A DNA stretch of 64,000 nt from assembly GCA_035772405.1 (NCBI GenBank), contig JAYKKM010000003.1, forward strand, positions 1,492,501 through 1,556,500, written 5' to 3'. The stretch comes from Chrysogorgia sp. JL179-B06 (Eukaryota; Cnidaria; Anthozoa; Scleralcyonacea; Chrysogorgiidae). The notes under the pieces are model-generated. The model searched no databases, was not told where the DNA came from, and saw only the letters and a list, made by a program, of their open reading frames with translations. The position numbers were made by a program, and so were the translations under genes. Numbering within the stretch: position 1 is the first letter of the stretch; each line of letters starts with the position of its first letter. This document shows positions 28,361 to 36,733 of this stretch, in pieces.

Positions 28361-29004
28361 AAAACTGGTAAGATTAACGCTGTACAAAGAATGATTATAA
28401 TATTATATAAAGAGTGATTATAATATGCTTATTAAGCATGGGTGTTAAAAGACTAGATAGGAAACTAGTGATCGTCTCAAAGAACCATGGGGTGGTTCTT
28501 GGTTGAAATTAATGGTTGAAATCAGTTCTACATCATTGTGTCGTTGATGGCGTAAGTATTGTTGATTTGCTGACGTTTTTAAGTGGAATTTTACGTCTCC
28601 TTGTTGCCACGTTCAAATAACTATTTTGGCATCAGAAATTATTTTATATCTTAACAAACCTACTTCAGACACCACTGAGTGTTCGAGGTAAACATTGTTA
28701 TTAAGTTTACATATGTTTGTTTTTAACAATGACTTCGTGTCTGTTTGTATTCATTTATTTAGCTTTTTTGTTTAAAATCATGCAGACATGGACTGAATTA
28801 CGTTCTAAAGCAATCTGTTAATGTTAATATTTTCTAAAACCTAGTTAAAATATTGTTTGTTCGTCTTCAAATCGACGTAGAAATTTTCCCGCCAAAACTA
28901 GCCGTCACGGCTAGACAGCCAATAAGCGTGCTTCGCGTTTTGGATACATACGGGCGTTACTGTATTTCAGATATACACACATCTCATAGTTGCACGTCAC
29001 TTAC
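28361..29004. other. Intronic sequence 3' of the apple exon
   Basis: No repeats or open frames of note. The apple-exon donor (gtaagt) lies at 29004-28999 on the minus strand. Confidence 0.35.
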
Positions 29005-29237
29005 TCTTTTTGGATGCTTCAGTATAATGTAATCGTAAGTTCTGTTTCCTTCCAAGTTCTCAGCGGGTTCTTCCGATGCAAGAGCGTGAAGTAACTCACA
29101 ATTTTCCTTCCCGTCGTTCCGAGGTGTTTTTCGGAAATTTGTAGCTCTGCAACAGGTGCTTTTATAACAGTGGGCTGAACAATCAAATTCTGACAAAGCA
29201 GTGAGATGTTTATGGACTGTGGTGTTCAAACGATGTC
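29005..29237 (-). CDS. Apple/PAN domain exon
   Basis: A 233-bp exon encoding nearly all of an apple (PAN) domain: a short strand, then SEFDCSAHC, CCRATNF and the CELL segment. The cysteine spacing and the -A-NF- core are typical of PAN modules found with EGF and fibrinogen domains in invertebrate extracellular proteins. The acceptor (ttttag) leaves two bases to complete a Gly codon, matching the phase-1 donor of the 53508-53673 exon. The end is phase 0, matching the EGF exon at 12536. Apple domains bind protein or carbohydrate ligands; the ligand here is unknown. Confidence 0.85.
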
Positions 29238-29990
29238 CTAAAATAGAAAGAAGTGAGGAGGAATTATTAATAATCCAATGCTCTAATAATATTTTAGCTT
29301 ACTTGTATTTTTGATAATTTGGAATTTTGACCTGGTATATTTTTATTATGTATAATTAGATAAACTAACACTTGTATTGTAAATATTTTTAATTTATTGA
29401 GTCAGGCCTCTCGGGTTAGAACATGTTACCCTGTTAAAATAAAGCTTCTATGTATCTATCTATCTAAAATATTGGTTCATGATAGATCGCGGAGCTGCTT
29501 TTTAGATTGGGGCTAAGCCTCGAGAGTCCAGCCTATAAAGGGTACCATGCAAGCATGTTCTCGGGAAATTTGGGAATTTCGTTCTTCTGAAATGGTTGGA
29601 AATGCATCTAAATCCGCCAAACATAAGAATACTAATTTACTATCAATAAGGATATTACAACCCAATTAAATGGAACTAAACCAAACCAAACAAATGCCAA
29701 ATTGTCGAAGGCAAGAAAGCACAGAGTCACATTCTTTTGAAGCGCTATTTCACGTTACAAGTCGCGTTTACAAGACTATCTTATACTAATCTTGTACTTC
29801 TCGCGATATCTGATGGTAACGAAGTTTGGTAGAATGACCACAGAATATTCTGAGGGTAATTTCTCATTTCTGAAATCAGGATCTGAACAACCAACGATTA
29901 TTATACAGCAAGTAAGAACAAAACTTAAAGACATGTTGCCTGTAGTACACTAGAATTGGATTAGATAACATGCACTATAACAGCATTTAA
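29238..29990. other. Intron 1 sequence with a possible LINE tail
   Basis: Around 29370-29466 an AT-rich stretch ends in AATAAAGCTTCTATG and a TATC microsatellite, resembling a LINE 3' end on the plus strand. The rest shows nothing recognisable. Confidence 0.4.
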
Positions 29991-30496
29991 AGTGCCCCTG
30001 TGATCACATTTTTTATATCCCGAATTTTTACATATTTGTAAAGAGCATGGTGTTCTTACTTAACTTGCCAAATTTCAAGCAATTGCGAGCATGGCAAGTG
30101 GCCTTTTCGGACTGTTTTTATACGAGATTATACGGCCACCATTACGATTAGAGGAAATGACGTCAAAGACTCAATACGTGGCTAGTTGTGCATGAACATA
30201 AAACTATTTGCGTAAAACTTTCTATTGTAACCTGTCGTATAATTTCCATAAAGCTTTGTCACGAGTCTCTGACGTCTCAATTACATAGTCTGCTGTGAAA
30301 TCGTGGGCGCTCGTCTGGGACAAGTTTTGAGCAATGGCGGACGAAATTTGGGCGACTTTGGAGGTTAAATTTCTTGTGATAGAATGTTTGTTGTTCATTT
30401 TTTGGCAAATGCGAACATTTACTAACCTAAAATGATGTTCTGTAACAAAAAATGCCAGGAAACGTAATGTGATATTTCGTCGTAGGGCGGGGCACT
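29991..30496. mobile_element. TTAA-flanked foldback MITE (506 bp)
   Basis: Ends AGTGCCCC and GGGGCACT, with TTAA duplicated at 29987-29990 and 30497-30500. The outer arms are inverted copies over more than 100 bp with divergence. Non-autonomous, piggyBac-type target preference. It ends about 100 bp from the Polinton. Confidence 0.75.
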
Positions 30497-30500
30497 TTAA

Positions 30501-30599
30501 ATTTATTGTTCTGAAGATGTTGCACGTTAATAAATATATTTTATAAACTTGTTTGATTTTGTCTTCATTATGACGCTTAAACGAATCTTGAGTTGGGCT
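30501..30599 (+). repeat. Target repeat left of the Polinton, ending in target duplication TGGGCT
   Basis: About 95 bp that match 47995-48090 closely. The last six bases (30594-30599, TGGGCT) are repeated directly after the Polinton at 47482-47487. In the 48-kb copy the same sequence runs on uninterrupted as GGGCTGTTATTTTTATA, so that copy shows the unoccupied target. Confidence 0.9.
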
Positions 30600-30699
30600 A
30601 GTAGTATAGAAACTAGCGGTACCGGCGCATTTTTCCATTTTTTCATGCTTCGCAATCAAAATTGAAAAATTCGCTGTTACTGCTAGTTTCGAGACTACT
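30600..30699. repeat. Left terminal inverted repeat, itself a short hairpin
   Basis: The outer 18 bases (AGTAGTATAGAAACTAGC) fold against GCTAGTTTCGAGACTACT at the inner end, giving a 100-bp foldback. The outer 47 bp and the inner 35 bp match the right terminus; the middle is a 17-bp unrelated loop. Confidence 0.93.
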
Positions 30700-30723
30700 A
30701 AAACGAGACGAAATAAATTAGAC

Positions 30724-30975
30724 TCAAAAACCACTACACACGTTTCCCAAAATAGTTTTTCGAGTATTAGTACGTAGAAGCTGCAACTCTCTGTCGTGAC
30801 TGGTAATCCTTTTCCCAAGTACAGTATGTTTAAACCTCTCGTCTAGTTCCTCACGTTCTAAGCTAGTCTTAGCGAAGAGTTGTCGTTTGATCTCTCTAAC
30901 CTGGTAGATAAATAACAACTCTTTGTTGAGTCTCGCTGTCTTTTCCTGCACTGACTCCTGACGTTCTACACTCAT
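30724..30975 (-). CDS. Small charged helical protein (83 aa)
   Basis: Not recognised. The protein is rich in Glu, Arg and Lys with a predicted long helix over residues 5-70 (heptad-like Leu/Ile spacing), so a coiled coil is likely. It is the outermost gene on the left and ends 25 bp inside the hairpin terminus. A TATA-like stretch (AGTATATACT) with an upstream GACATG word precedes the ATG, like the promoter motif of other element genes. The gap to the next gene is 49 bp, suggesting a real gene rather than a chance frame. Confidence 0.55.
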   Translation of the reverse strand: MSVERQESVQEKTARLNKELLFIYQVREIKRQLFAKTSLEREELDERFKHTVLGKRITSHDRELQLLRTNTRKTILGNVCSGF

Positions 30976-31024
30976 TAAGTTAGTATATACTCATGTCTTT
31001 AGGTCGTTTTGTAAATTATTGTAA

Positions 31025-31573
31025 TTAGATAGTACTGTCTCCTTCATTCGGGGGTTCCCCCTCGGGGATTTCCCCTCTAGCCATGTGGCTGAGTACGTGT
31101 TTACTAGTTGTTAGTCCACCTGATAGCAACCCTAAATAAGGGAGGTAGGGGGATATGTATGATATAATCTTCTCTACATCTCTTTTTAGTAACTGGTCAG
31201 TAATCAACTCGTTTTCGAGCTTTTCAGGTGACTCAATAGCGTTGAACCCTCCTAACGCGTGGGCGAACTTGCTTATTAAAAGATCACAGAGGAACACGTT
31301 CGCTTTCTCCATTCTTTTTATCTCCCATCCTTCATAGATCTTATTGATAACTTTAGATGAGGCCTTTTTGAGGTAAGCGACGGATTGATCTATCTCACCG
31401 TCCTCTGAGAGGCTTTTTAGTTTGTTTCGTTTCTTGTCTACGTCAGTTTGCAAGGTGTCGTCAACTTGTGGTGTGTCGATTTGTGGTTCGTCGATCACTT
31501 CCTGTTCTGCTTCTTGTATGTCTTCGATGAGTTCGTCAATTGTTTCAAGATTTTTTGTCTTACGTTTTGGCAT
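31025..31573 (-). CDS. Acidic protein of unknown function (182 aa)
   Basis: Not recognised. Residues 8-45 are strongly acidic with repeated Q/D-T-P/L motifs and look disordered. Residues 60-165 are mixed helical with a hydrophobic patch (YISPYLPYLGLL). The end is Pro/Glu rich. An AAAACATGTCGTATATTATA motif lies just upstream of the ATG (31578-31597), as at other element genes. Its place beside the packaging ATPase and capsid genes suggests a virion or assembly role, but that is inference. Confidence 0.7.
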   Translation of the reverse strand: MPKRKTKNLETIDELIEDIQEAEQEVIDEPQIDTPQVDDTLQTDVDKKRNKLKSLSEDGEIDQSVAYLKKASSKVINKIYEGWEIKRMEKANVFLCDLLISKFAHALGGFNAIESPEKLENELITDQLLKRDVEKIISYISPYLPYLGLLSGGLTTSKHVLSHMARGEIPEGEPPNEGDSTI

Positions 31574-31604
31574 GTCCTATAATATACGACATGTTTTGTT
31601 TTTG

Positions 31605-31763
31605 CGGAATAACTGTTTCGTATGAGTATGGATGCCTTGTGAGTATCTCCAATCTTACGTATTCGTTGTCTATCAACTGTTTTGTGGAACGACTATTTCG
31701 TATGAGTATGGATGCCTTAGAAGTATCTCCAATCTTACGTACTCTTTGTCTTTCAACTGTTTT
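31605..31763 (-). repeat. 80-bp tandem duplication of the ATPase gene's 3' end
   Basis: The segment beginning at the TATGAGTATGGATGCCTT word at 31701 recurs at 31621, exactly 80 bp away, with about 10% differences. The inner copy is coding. The outer copy would encode the same C-terminal residues but lies in another frame after the stop, because 80 is not a multiple of three. Confidence 0.9.
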
Positions 31764-32278
31764 ATTATTTTCTGAATTTCCGCTTTATCGACTCCGTTAA
31801 GATAATCGTCTGAAATAGTTTTCATATCGTTTCTGTTAGGGTTGTAGAATGTCACTAACTTTGAGATGTTCTCACGATATGGTTTACTAATTGAGGTTAG
31901 TTGTTGTGTTACGACTATTGTGGATAGGTTGTAGTGTCTAGCACTAAAGGCTAGTTTAACTAGTTCGCTTGTTCTGTTTTTAACGTCCTGTCCACCAGCA
32001 CAGTCGTCTAGTATTATCAACGAATTGGTGCCTTTATAAATATCAGTCACATATTTAAGAAATAAGTTGACCTTATCTTGCTCACACTGAATAGCGATAA
32101 AGTCTGGGTCTCTCAAGTATTTCCACTCTGTGTACGTTTTGTTCCATTCAAATGTTGGACATATAAGAATGATATACTCGAAGTGATTCATGTATTCTTT
32201 CTCTATCATATCCAATAGGTAGTGTGTTTTACCACAGGCTGTCATACCAACAACTAGCATGTTAAAAGGCGTTTTCAT
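31673..32278 (-). CDS. A32-like (FtsK/HerA) genome-packaging ATPase
   Basis: A 201-aa P-loop ATPase of the A32 type used by Polintons and large DNA viruses to pump DNA into capsids. Walker A is GMTACGKT (residues 11-18) and Walker B LIILDD (87-92). A conserved VVTQQ sensor segment sits at 122-126. Length is normal for the compact Polinton form. The promoter-like motif (ATAGAATACTACATGTTTT on the plus strand, 32279-32297) touches the start codon. The C-terminus has been remodelled by an 80-bp tandem duplication that places the present stop codon. It lies 18 bp downstream of the capsid gene, in a packaging/capsid cluster. Confidence 0.93.
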   Translation of the reverse strand: MKTPFNMLVVGMTACGKTHYLLDMIEKEYMNHFEYIILICPTFEWNKTYTEWKYLRDPDFIAIQCEQDKVNLFLKYVTDIYKGTNSLIILDDCAGGQDVKNRTSELVKLAFSARHYNLSTIVVTQQLTSISKPYRENISKLVTFYNPNRNDMKTISDDYLNGVDKAEIQKIIKQLKDKEYVRLEILLRHPYSYEIVVPQNS

Positions 32279-32295
32279 ATAGAATACTACATGTT

Positions 32296-33174
32296 TTAGT
32301 ATTGGATTGATTGTAGATCGTTGTTGATAAGGTTTACGAGTCCGTCGGAGAGTACGAATATTCTACACATGACGTTCGCTGTTGTGGCTTCTTTATTGAT
32401 TTCCATCAATATTCCTGACTGAGTGTTCACGATCTTTTTTCCAGTGGCGACTTTCGCGTTATCTTCGATAGATCTAAGGTCAACAACCAAAGCGAAACCG
32501 TCTTTGTAAAACTTTTGGACAGTCATATGCTGGTCACAGTCTAGTTTTCGTACAAATAGTCGTTTCGCTTCTCCCCAGAGTCTTGATTTCGGTATTCCTT
32601 GACTGTAGAACATGTTTGGTACACCTTCAATAGTGAGTTTGACTGACTCTATGTTTGGATAGACGAACTCCTCACTATCATTTCTTATCTTATTTGTGAA
32701 GAGTAGAACGATAGCTTTCATTGATTTTCTTGGTAGGTTAATATTTTCGTTCACAAGTGTGATTCCTTTATCCCACTCCACAGTCTTCATTAGTGTTATG
32801 TGTTCGTATGATAGAGATCTACCAGATGAGTATAGATATGATACTTCATCAGCGATCTCTTGACTCTCGATAGTTTCATACTCCAACTCAAGGTTCTCTA
32901 ACGTGTAGCCAGCCACAGCCTCGTTAGATTGAGCCACCATAATATCAGATGCTTTGGGGAGTGTGATTATATACCTGAAACTGTTGTTCATGTTGTATGG
33001 TACGTATAGACCGTGATCTTCTAGAATCTTGTCAAGTTGAATCTTTTGCTTGGTACCATGAATAGAGAACATCAGACCATCGCTAACTTTTTGTACGTCT
33101 CCACTGGCAGCGCCGCTGTCATCCTTAGAGATTAACTTTCGAAGGTTCTCGTTTGCTAGACCATATTCAACCAT
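32296..33174 (-). CDS. Major capsid protein, C-terminal part (frame 2)
   Basis: This 292-codon frame carries most of the double-jelly-roll (hexon-like) major capsid protein of the Polinton/adintovirus family. Support comes from a GLYVPY segment, a membrane-free beta-rich composition, the YTLENLELEYE motif (residues about 88-98) typical of this family, and its place between ATPase and penton/integrase genes. The first Met is not a natural start: the frame connects upstream across a frameshift to 33156-33530. Read alone it lacks the N-terminal strands, so the gene is broken unless frameshifting or a sequencing error explains it. Confidence 0.8.
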   Translation of the reverse strand: MVEYGLANENLRKLISKDDSGAASGDVQKVSDGLMFSIHGTKQKIQLDKILEDHGLYVPYNMNNSFRYIITLPKASDIMVAQSNEAVAGYTLENLELEYETIESQEIADEVSYLYSSGRSLSYEHITLMKTVEWDKGITLVNENINLPRKSMKAIVLLFTNKIRNDSEEFVYPNIESVKLTIEGVPNMFYSQGIPKSRLWGEAKRLFVRKLDCDQHMTVQKFYKDGFALVVDLRSIEDNAKVATGKKIVNTQSGILMEINKEATTANVMCRIFVLSDGLVNLINNDLQSIQY

Positions 33175-33530
33175 AGCCGTTCGTTCTGTTTTAGATCTCC
33201 ATAAGTCTTTGTACCGATAACACTCTCACCACAGTTGTCGTACACAGTCTTACCTGCTAATTTTATCACCAGTTTTTCAGAGAGTAGTCTCGAGAGGTTA
33301 TTAAGAAACCATGATTTCACGTTCGCACTTTTGAAGTCGAATAGAAAATGGAAACTGGAGGGCACCAAACAAGTGTTACCCTTTGTTCTTGGGATATCAA
33401 TGTATAACTCCTCCTCTGGATTGGCTTTGTTAGGGTTTAGCGTCACAACATGACGGGTTCTTGTGCCTTTGATAGTAGATATTTCACGACGTCTATATCC
33501 GGGAAGCAACTCTTTTTCACTAGTATTCAT
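33156..33530 (-). CDS. Major capsid protein, N-terminal part (frame 1)
   Basis: This 124-codon frame begins the major capsid gene. After the promoter-like motif (33531-33554) and ATG it shows features of the family's N-terminus: LVPSSFHFLFDF, then NNLSRLLSEKLVIKLAGKTVYD. It runs out of frame beyond a four-base homopolymer at 33189-33192 (TTTT on the plus strand, AAAA in sense) and stops at 33156, overlapping the second frame. A one-base loss in that run would account for the break. The surrounding CTAAAACAG does not fit the usual X-XXY-YYZ slippery heptamer. Confidence 0.8.
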   Translation of the reverse strand: MNTSEKELLPGYRRREISTIKGTRTRHVVTLNPNKANPEEELYIDIPRTKGNTCLVPSSFHFLFDFKSANVKSWFLNNLSRLLSEKLVIKLAGKTVYDNCGESVIGTKTYGDLKQNERLWLNMV

Positions 33531-33554
33531 GCTATATATTATAACACATGTTTT
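33531..33554 (-). promoter_or_regulatory. Promoter-like motif before the capsid gene
   Basis: In sense direction it reads AAAACATGTGTTATAATATA immediately before the start region, the clearest minus-strand copy of the element-wide motif. It overlaps the stop codon of the upstream 475-aa gene. Confidence 0.6.
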
Positions 33555-34980
33555 ATTTCCTCTGTTTGTACTGGTCGTAGACGAACCAAGCTAGTGCTAT
33601 CGCTAGGATCCATAAATTAGATGCTAACCAAGATATACCCGCAGCTCCCCACTTTAACACAGTCGCCACCATGTTTAACAGTCCAGACAGTAGAGGGCCA
33701 GCTTTTGTGGCTAGATTAGCTATAGCTTTTCCTAGTTTTCCAAGTGTTTGACCACCTTTGAAGATGACACTTCTAGCAGATATTATGATTGTGGTGATAA
33801 AAGAGGCTATGGTTATTCCTAGAGCCGAGGCACCCAACCAATTTTCCTTAAACCACTCCTTTATTTTTTGTAACTGAGTGATGTCCTCTTCTTGTTGTTC
33901 TCTAACCTCCTCACGTTCCAATTGTCCTAAGGTTCGGTCCCTAGCTATCTTGAGACCTGTCAATCGTTCGTACAACTCGATCTGCTTTCTGGAACCAACT
34001 TCCTCTTTATTCATAACTTCTGTAGTCTCATTAATAGTGTCCTGAAAATAATTGGCTTGCGCTCTTAGAAATTGTGGTCTAGTGTCTGGATCGATACTGT
34101 TGTTTGGGTTTAGGACGCCTCTTAACTCGCTATTTTCTTTTTCTGTTAACCCAAATACATTATCGTATTTCACTTCTGTTTCAATTACTGGGAAGTCACT
34201 TGAAACTGTGGTGTCTTCTGTTCTATCGTCAGTTGTTTGAGTGTCTCCTGTTATAACGTCAGTTGTTGTTGAGGTGTCAGGGATTTGTTCGACTAACTTC
34301 TTAAACTGCTCAATCGCACTTTTACTTCTACTGTCTTTACTGTAGATCAAACCATTTTTTCCAGGTTTTAGTATTATTTTAGGTTTCAAATATTCGCCGT
34401 CTTCTCCTACAGGTTTGAAAAGAATAGAACCTGAGGGTGTCACATATGACCTATTGACTATATTCCTTGACACATCGTCATGACTAAGTCTTTTTTTATA
34501 CAATCTATGTATTTTTCTATCTATTAGATTGGTTCTTTTTACACCATTTACTATTAACTTTTTATTGTCTCCTTTTAGTTCTTTCATTCTTCTTTCGATT
34601 TCGTTCGACTCTTCAAAAGCTAAATTGAAGCTCTCATCATGGACGTCACCATATGTCACCGGTTTAGCAAACACTACTGCCGGGGCCTTAGCGGTGACAT
34701 CACTGCCCTTACTAGTGATTAACACTGTTTTCCCATCTTTTCCGCCTGTGAATAATGTCTCCATATATCTGTTTTGTACTCTGTGTGCTATGTCTCTCTT
34801 CTCCATCTCTGTTTCTACCCTAGTGATTCTGTCGTGTATACCACTATATTCTAGTCCTGTATCATCTTCTGTGAGTATATTATTGAGCATGTCGAACTCT
34901 TCTTCTAACTGTTTGTCTGTATATTTCTCAAACTTGTCACGGTCTTGCATTTCGATTTCATCAAATCCTCCTTCAGCCAT
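33553..34980 (-). CDS. Large protein with C-terminal membrane-active region (475 aa)
   Basis: Not recognised by family. Residues 1-150 are charged and probably helical; 235-265 are a Thr/Asp-rich linker; 330-380 are charged coiled-coil-like. The C-terminus is distinctive: a hydrophobic helix at about 383-402, a Gly/Lys-rich amphipathic stretch at about 408-454, then a second hydrophobic helix at about 455-470 before a short basic tail. The architecture suggests an internal virion protein or one that disrupts membranes, but this is inference. It sits between integrase and capsid genes, and its stop overlaps the capsid-gene promoter motif. Confidence 0.85.
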   Translation of the reverse strand: MAEGGFDEIEMQDRDKFEKYTDKQLEEEFDMLNNILTEDDTGLEYSGIHDRITRVETEMEKRDIAHRVQNRYMETLFTGGKDGKTVLITSKGSDVTAKAPAVVFAKPVTYGDVHDESFNLAFEESNEIERRMKELKGDNKKLIVNGVKRTNLIDRKIHRLYKKRLSHDDVSRNIVNRSYVTPSGSILFKPVGEDGEYLKPKIILKPGKNGLIYSKDSRSKSAIEQFKKLVEQIPDTSTTTDVITGDTQTTDDRTEDTTVSSDFPVIETEVKYDNVFGLTEKENSELRGVLNPNNSIDPDTRPQFLRAQANYFQDTINETTEVMNKEEVGSRKQIELYERLTGLKIARDRTLGQLEREEVREQQEEDITQLQKIKEWFKENWLGASALGITIASFITTIIISARSVIFKGGQTLGKLGKAIANLATKAGPLLSGLLNMVATVLKWGAAGISWLASNLWILAIALAWFVYDQYKQRK

Positions 34981-34986
34981 TATACA

Positions 34987-36066
34987 CTACTCGATATTTT
35001 GAATATCGCTTTCTGGTACCCACGAATTGTGTTTACTATCATAACCAAGCCACTTAACCAAAGCCATCTCCTTACCTCCCACCTTCTTTCTCTTCACTAT
35101 CTTCTCAACCTTGTAAACATCGTCTTTTTTATCAACAGCTGACAACTCTTCCTCGTAGAACTTACCAATGATAGGTTCCCCTTCATGGTCCTCTATCTCA
35201 TACACGGTAGGGTCACCACGTATGACGTTTGTCACTTTGAATAGCTCCTCAGTGAAGTTAGCCTCATACCCTTTCGCGAATATGCTCTTGTACTTTGATA
35301 TCCTGACAGTCTCACCTACTTTGAACTTTGGTAGTGGGTAGTCACCGAAATGGTGTCCAAACAACGTAGTCCATACTTCGTTTTCGTTTTTCTTACTAAC
35401 GTCTTTAGGTTTCATTAGAATAGTACTGTGTTTGGTATTGTTGTAATTTTCAACGAGTTGATCTAAAATGTCAATCCACTTGTACGTTCCTTTACTGTAG
35501 AAGTATTTCCACATAGACGTCTTAAGTGTTCTATTAAACCGTTCCACGACTGCTGCCTTTTTATCAGAGTTCGTGCTAAAGTATTTCACGTCGTGTTTCT
35601 CCAATAGATCCTTCACACCAACGTTGTAGAACTCCTTACCATCGTCAAACTGAACTAGCTTTGGATACTCGCCAAATCTAACCTTAGCCTTCTCCAGTAA
35701 CTTTGCGACAGCCTTAGTCATGTTTTTCGTATCTCTCCTGTAGACAGGTACTGCGAAAGCATACCTACTAAGGATCTCAGTGGCTGTTAGTATCCAGTAG
35801 TACCCGTTGTTCTTGTGTTTGTACTTGCCCATATCAACCAAGTCTATCTGTATCTGCTCACCCAGATAGTCAACAAACGTTTGTCTAAACTTGTGTTTCT
35901 TAACAACTGGTTTGTACCTAGTATATGTGTCTTGAGATTTTAGCCAGTCCTTTATCTTTGCTCTACTAACGTTTAGACCGTCTTCTTGTGCCTTTTGGTA
36001 CAGCCTCTCAGCAGACTGGTAACCAGTTGATGGGTTGTAGTAAATATCTCTTAGTTCTTGCTCCAT
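34987..36066 (-). CDS. Retroviral-type integrase with C-terminal chromodomain
   Basis: Catalyses insertion of the element, producing the 6-bp target duplication. The rve core has the DDE triad in QIDLVD (D77), FDDGKEF (D143) and VVERFNR (E177), numbered from a GTG six bases upstream; the first ATG is at 36066. An SH3-like segment follows at about 250-310, and residues about 318-361 form a chromodomain with VYKVEKIV, VKWLGY and SWVPESD, which in other integrases reads histone marks to guide insertion. All key residues are present. The start sits within a variant of the shared motif (ATCATGTAGTGTAT) directly after the penton-like gene's stop. Confidence 0.95.
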   Translation of the reverse strand: MEQELRDIYYNPSTGYQSAERLYQKAQEDGLNVSRAKIKDWLKSQDTYTRYKPVVKKHKFRQTFVDYLGEQIQIDLVDMGKYKHKNNGYYWILTATEILSRYAFAVPVYRRDTKNMTKAVAKLLEKAKVRFGEYPKLVQFDDGKEFYNVGVKDLLEKHDVKYFSTNSDKKAAVVERFNRTLKTSMWKYFYSKGTYKWIDILDQLVENYNNTKHSTILMKPKDVSKKNENEVWTTLFGHHFGDYPLPKFKVGETVRISKYKSIFAKGYEANFTEELFKVTNVIRGDPTVYEIEDHEGEPIIGKFYEEELSAVDKKDDVYKVEKIVKRKKVGGKEMALVKWLGYDSKHNSWVPESDIQNIE

Positions 36067-36071
36067 ATACA

Positions 36072-36716
36072 CTACATGATATGTAAATCTAGCAGTACCT
36101 CACCAACGTTAATACTGTTATCGTCCTGGTCTGTTATCTTGAACTCTAGTTGGTTGATGACTCCTTTGGTTATTGGGATTTTCGACCCAACACCAAAATG
36201 TTGTACAGAACCCTTAAGTGTCTGCGTGCTAGTTATTGGCAGTAATGTGATACAATCACTTTTGTTACCATTAACTATATTATTAGATCTGTCCACGATA
36301 CTAGACGTTACTTGTATGTATTTCAGTCCTCTGTTAACGTTAACAACGTTAGGACTGGTTTTTGTGGTGGCTATTGTAGTGTTTTCGTCAAATCCTAGAA
36401 GTTGTCCAAATTTAAACAGTTCTATTTGTTGATCAGTTGTTATCGTACACGTCGAGTCATATCTGTTAGCTACTAGCTTGACGTCTCCTAACTCTTTCAA
36501 GTCATCGGCGATCATTTTAAAGGTGTGATACCCAGGGCTAAAAACGTGGTCATTACTGTTGTAAGTTATCTTGTTGTTAGCTGTGGTTACGTTAATGTAA
36601 TCCCAAAAGATGGTTGCCTTCTTCACTAGTAAGTGAGGGTCTGAGTTAGTTGTTAGAATTGACTCTGGTAGGTCTATAGTTTTCGTTGAACCACTAATCA
36701 ATACTACCACTCTCAT
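36072..36716 (-). CDS. Penton-like minor capsid protein
   Basis: A 214-aa beta-rich protein without signal or membrane segments. The C-terminal INQLEFKITDQDDN...VLLDLHI pattern and overall length match the single-jelly-roll minor capsid (penton) proteins of Polintons and adintoviruses, which plug the fivefold vertices. Its place beside integrase and capsid genes agrees. It starts 17 bp from the divergent 548-aa gene, so the two share a promoter region. Assignment rests on pattern and context rather than a catalytic motif; a structure prediction showing an eight-stranded jelly roll would settle it. Confidence 0.65.
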   Translation of the reverse strand: MRVVVLISGSTKTIDLPESILTTNSDPHLLVKKATIFWDYINVTTANNKITYNSNDHVFSPGYHTFKMIADDLKELGDVKLVANRYDSTCTITTDQQIELFKFGQLLGFDENTTIATTKTSPNVVNVNRGLKYIQVTSSIVDRSNNIVNGNKSDCITLLPITSTQTLKGSVQHFGVGSKIPITKGVINQLEFKITDQDDNSINVGEVLLDLHIM

Positions 36717-36733
36717 ATAACGTACGGTATGTT
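36717..36733. promoter_or_regulatory. 17-bp divergent promoter
   Basis: The only space between two divergent start codons. Sequence around it (TATAACGTACGGTATGTTATG) is partly palindromic and TA-rich on both strands, so both genes appear to use essentially leaderless transcripts from overlapping promoters. Confidence 0.5.

Noticed and set aside
30222..30818. 198-codon minus frame across the Polinton left end
   Set aside because: It crosses the element/host junction and overlaps the 83-aa gene and the terminal hairpin in another frame; no recognisable features.
33186..33200. Programmed -1 frameshift site in the capsid gene
   Set aside because: The heptamer around the A-run does not match X-XXY-YYZ and no stable downstream structure was noticed, so mutation or read error is preferred. 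It is kept as an open question in the findings.
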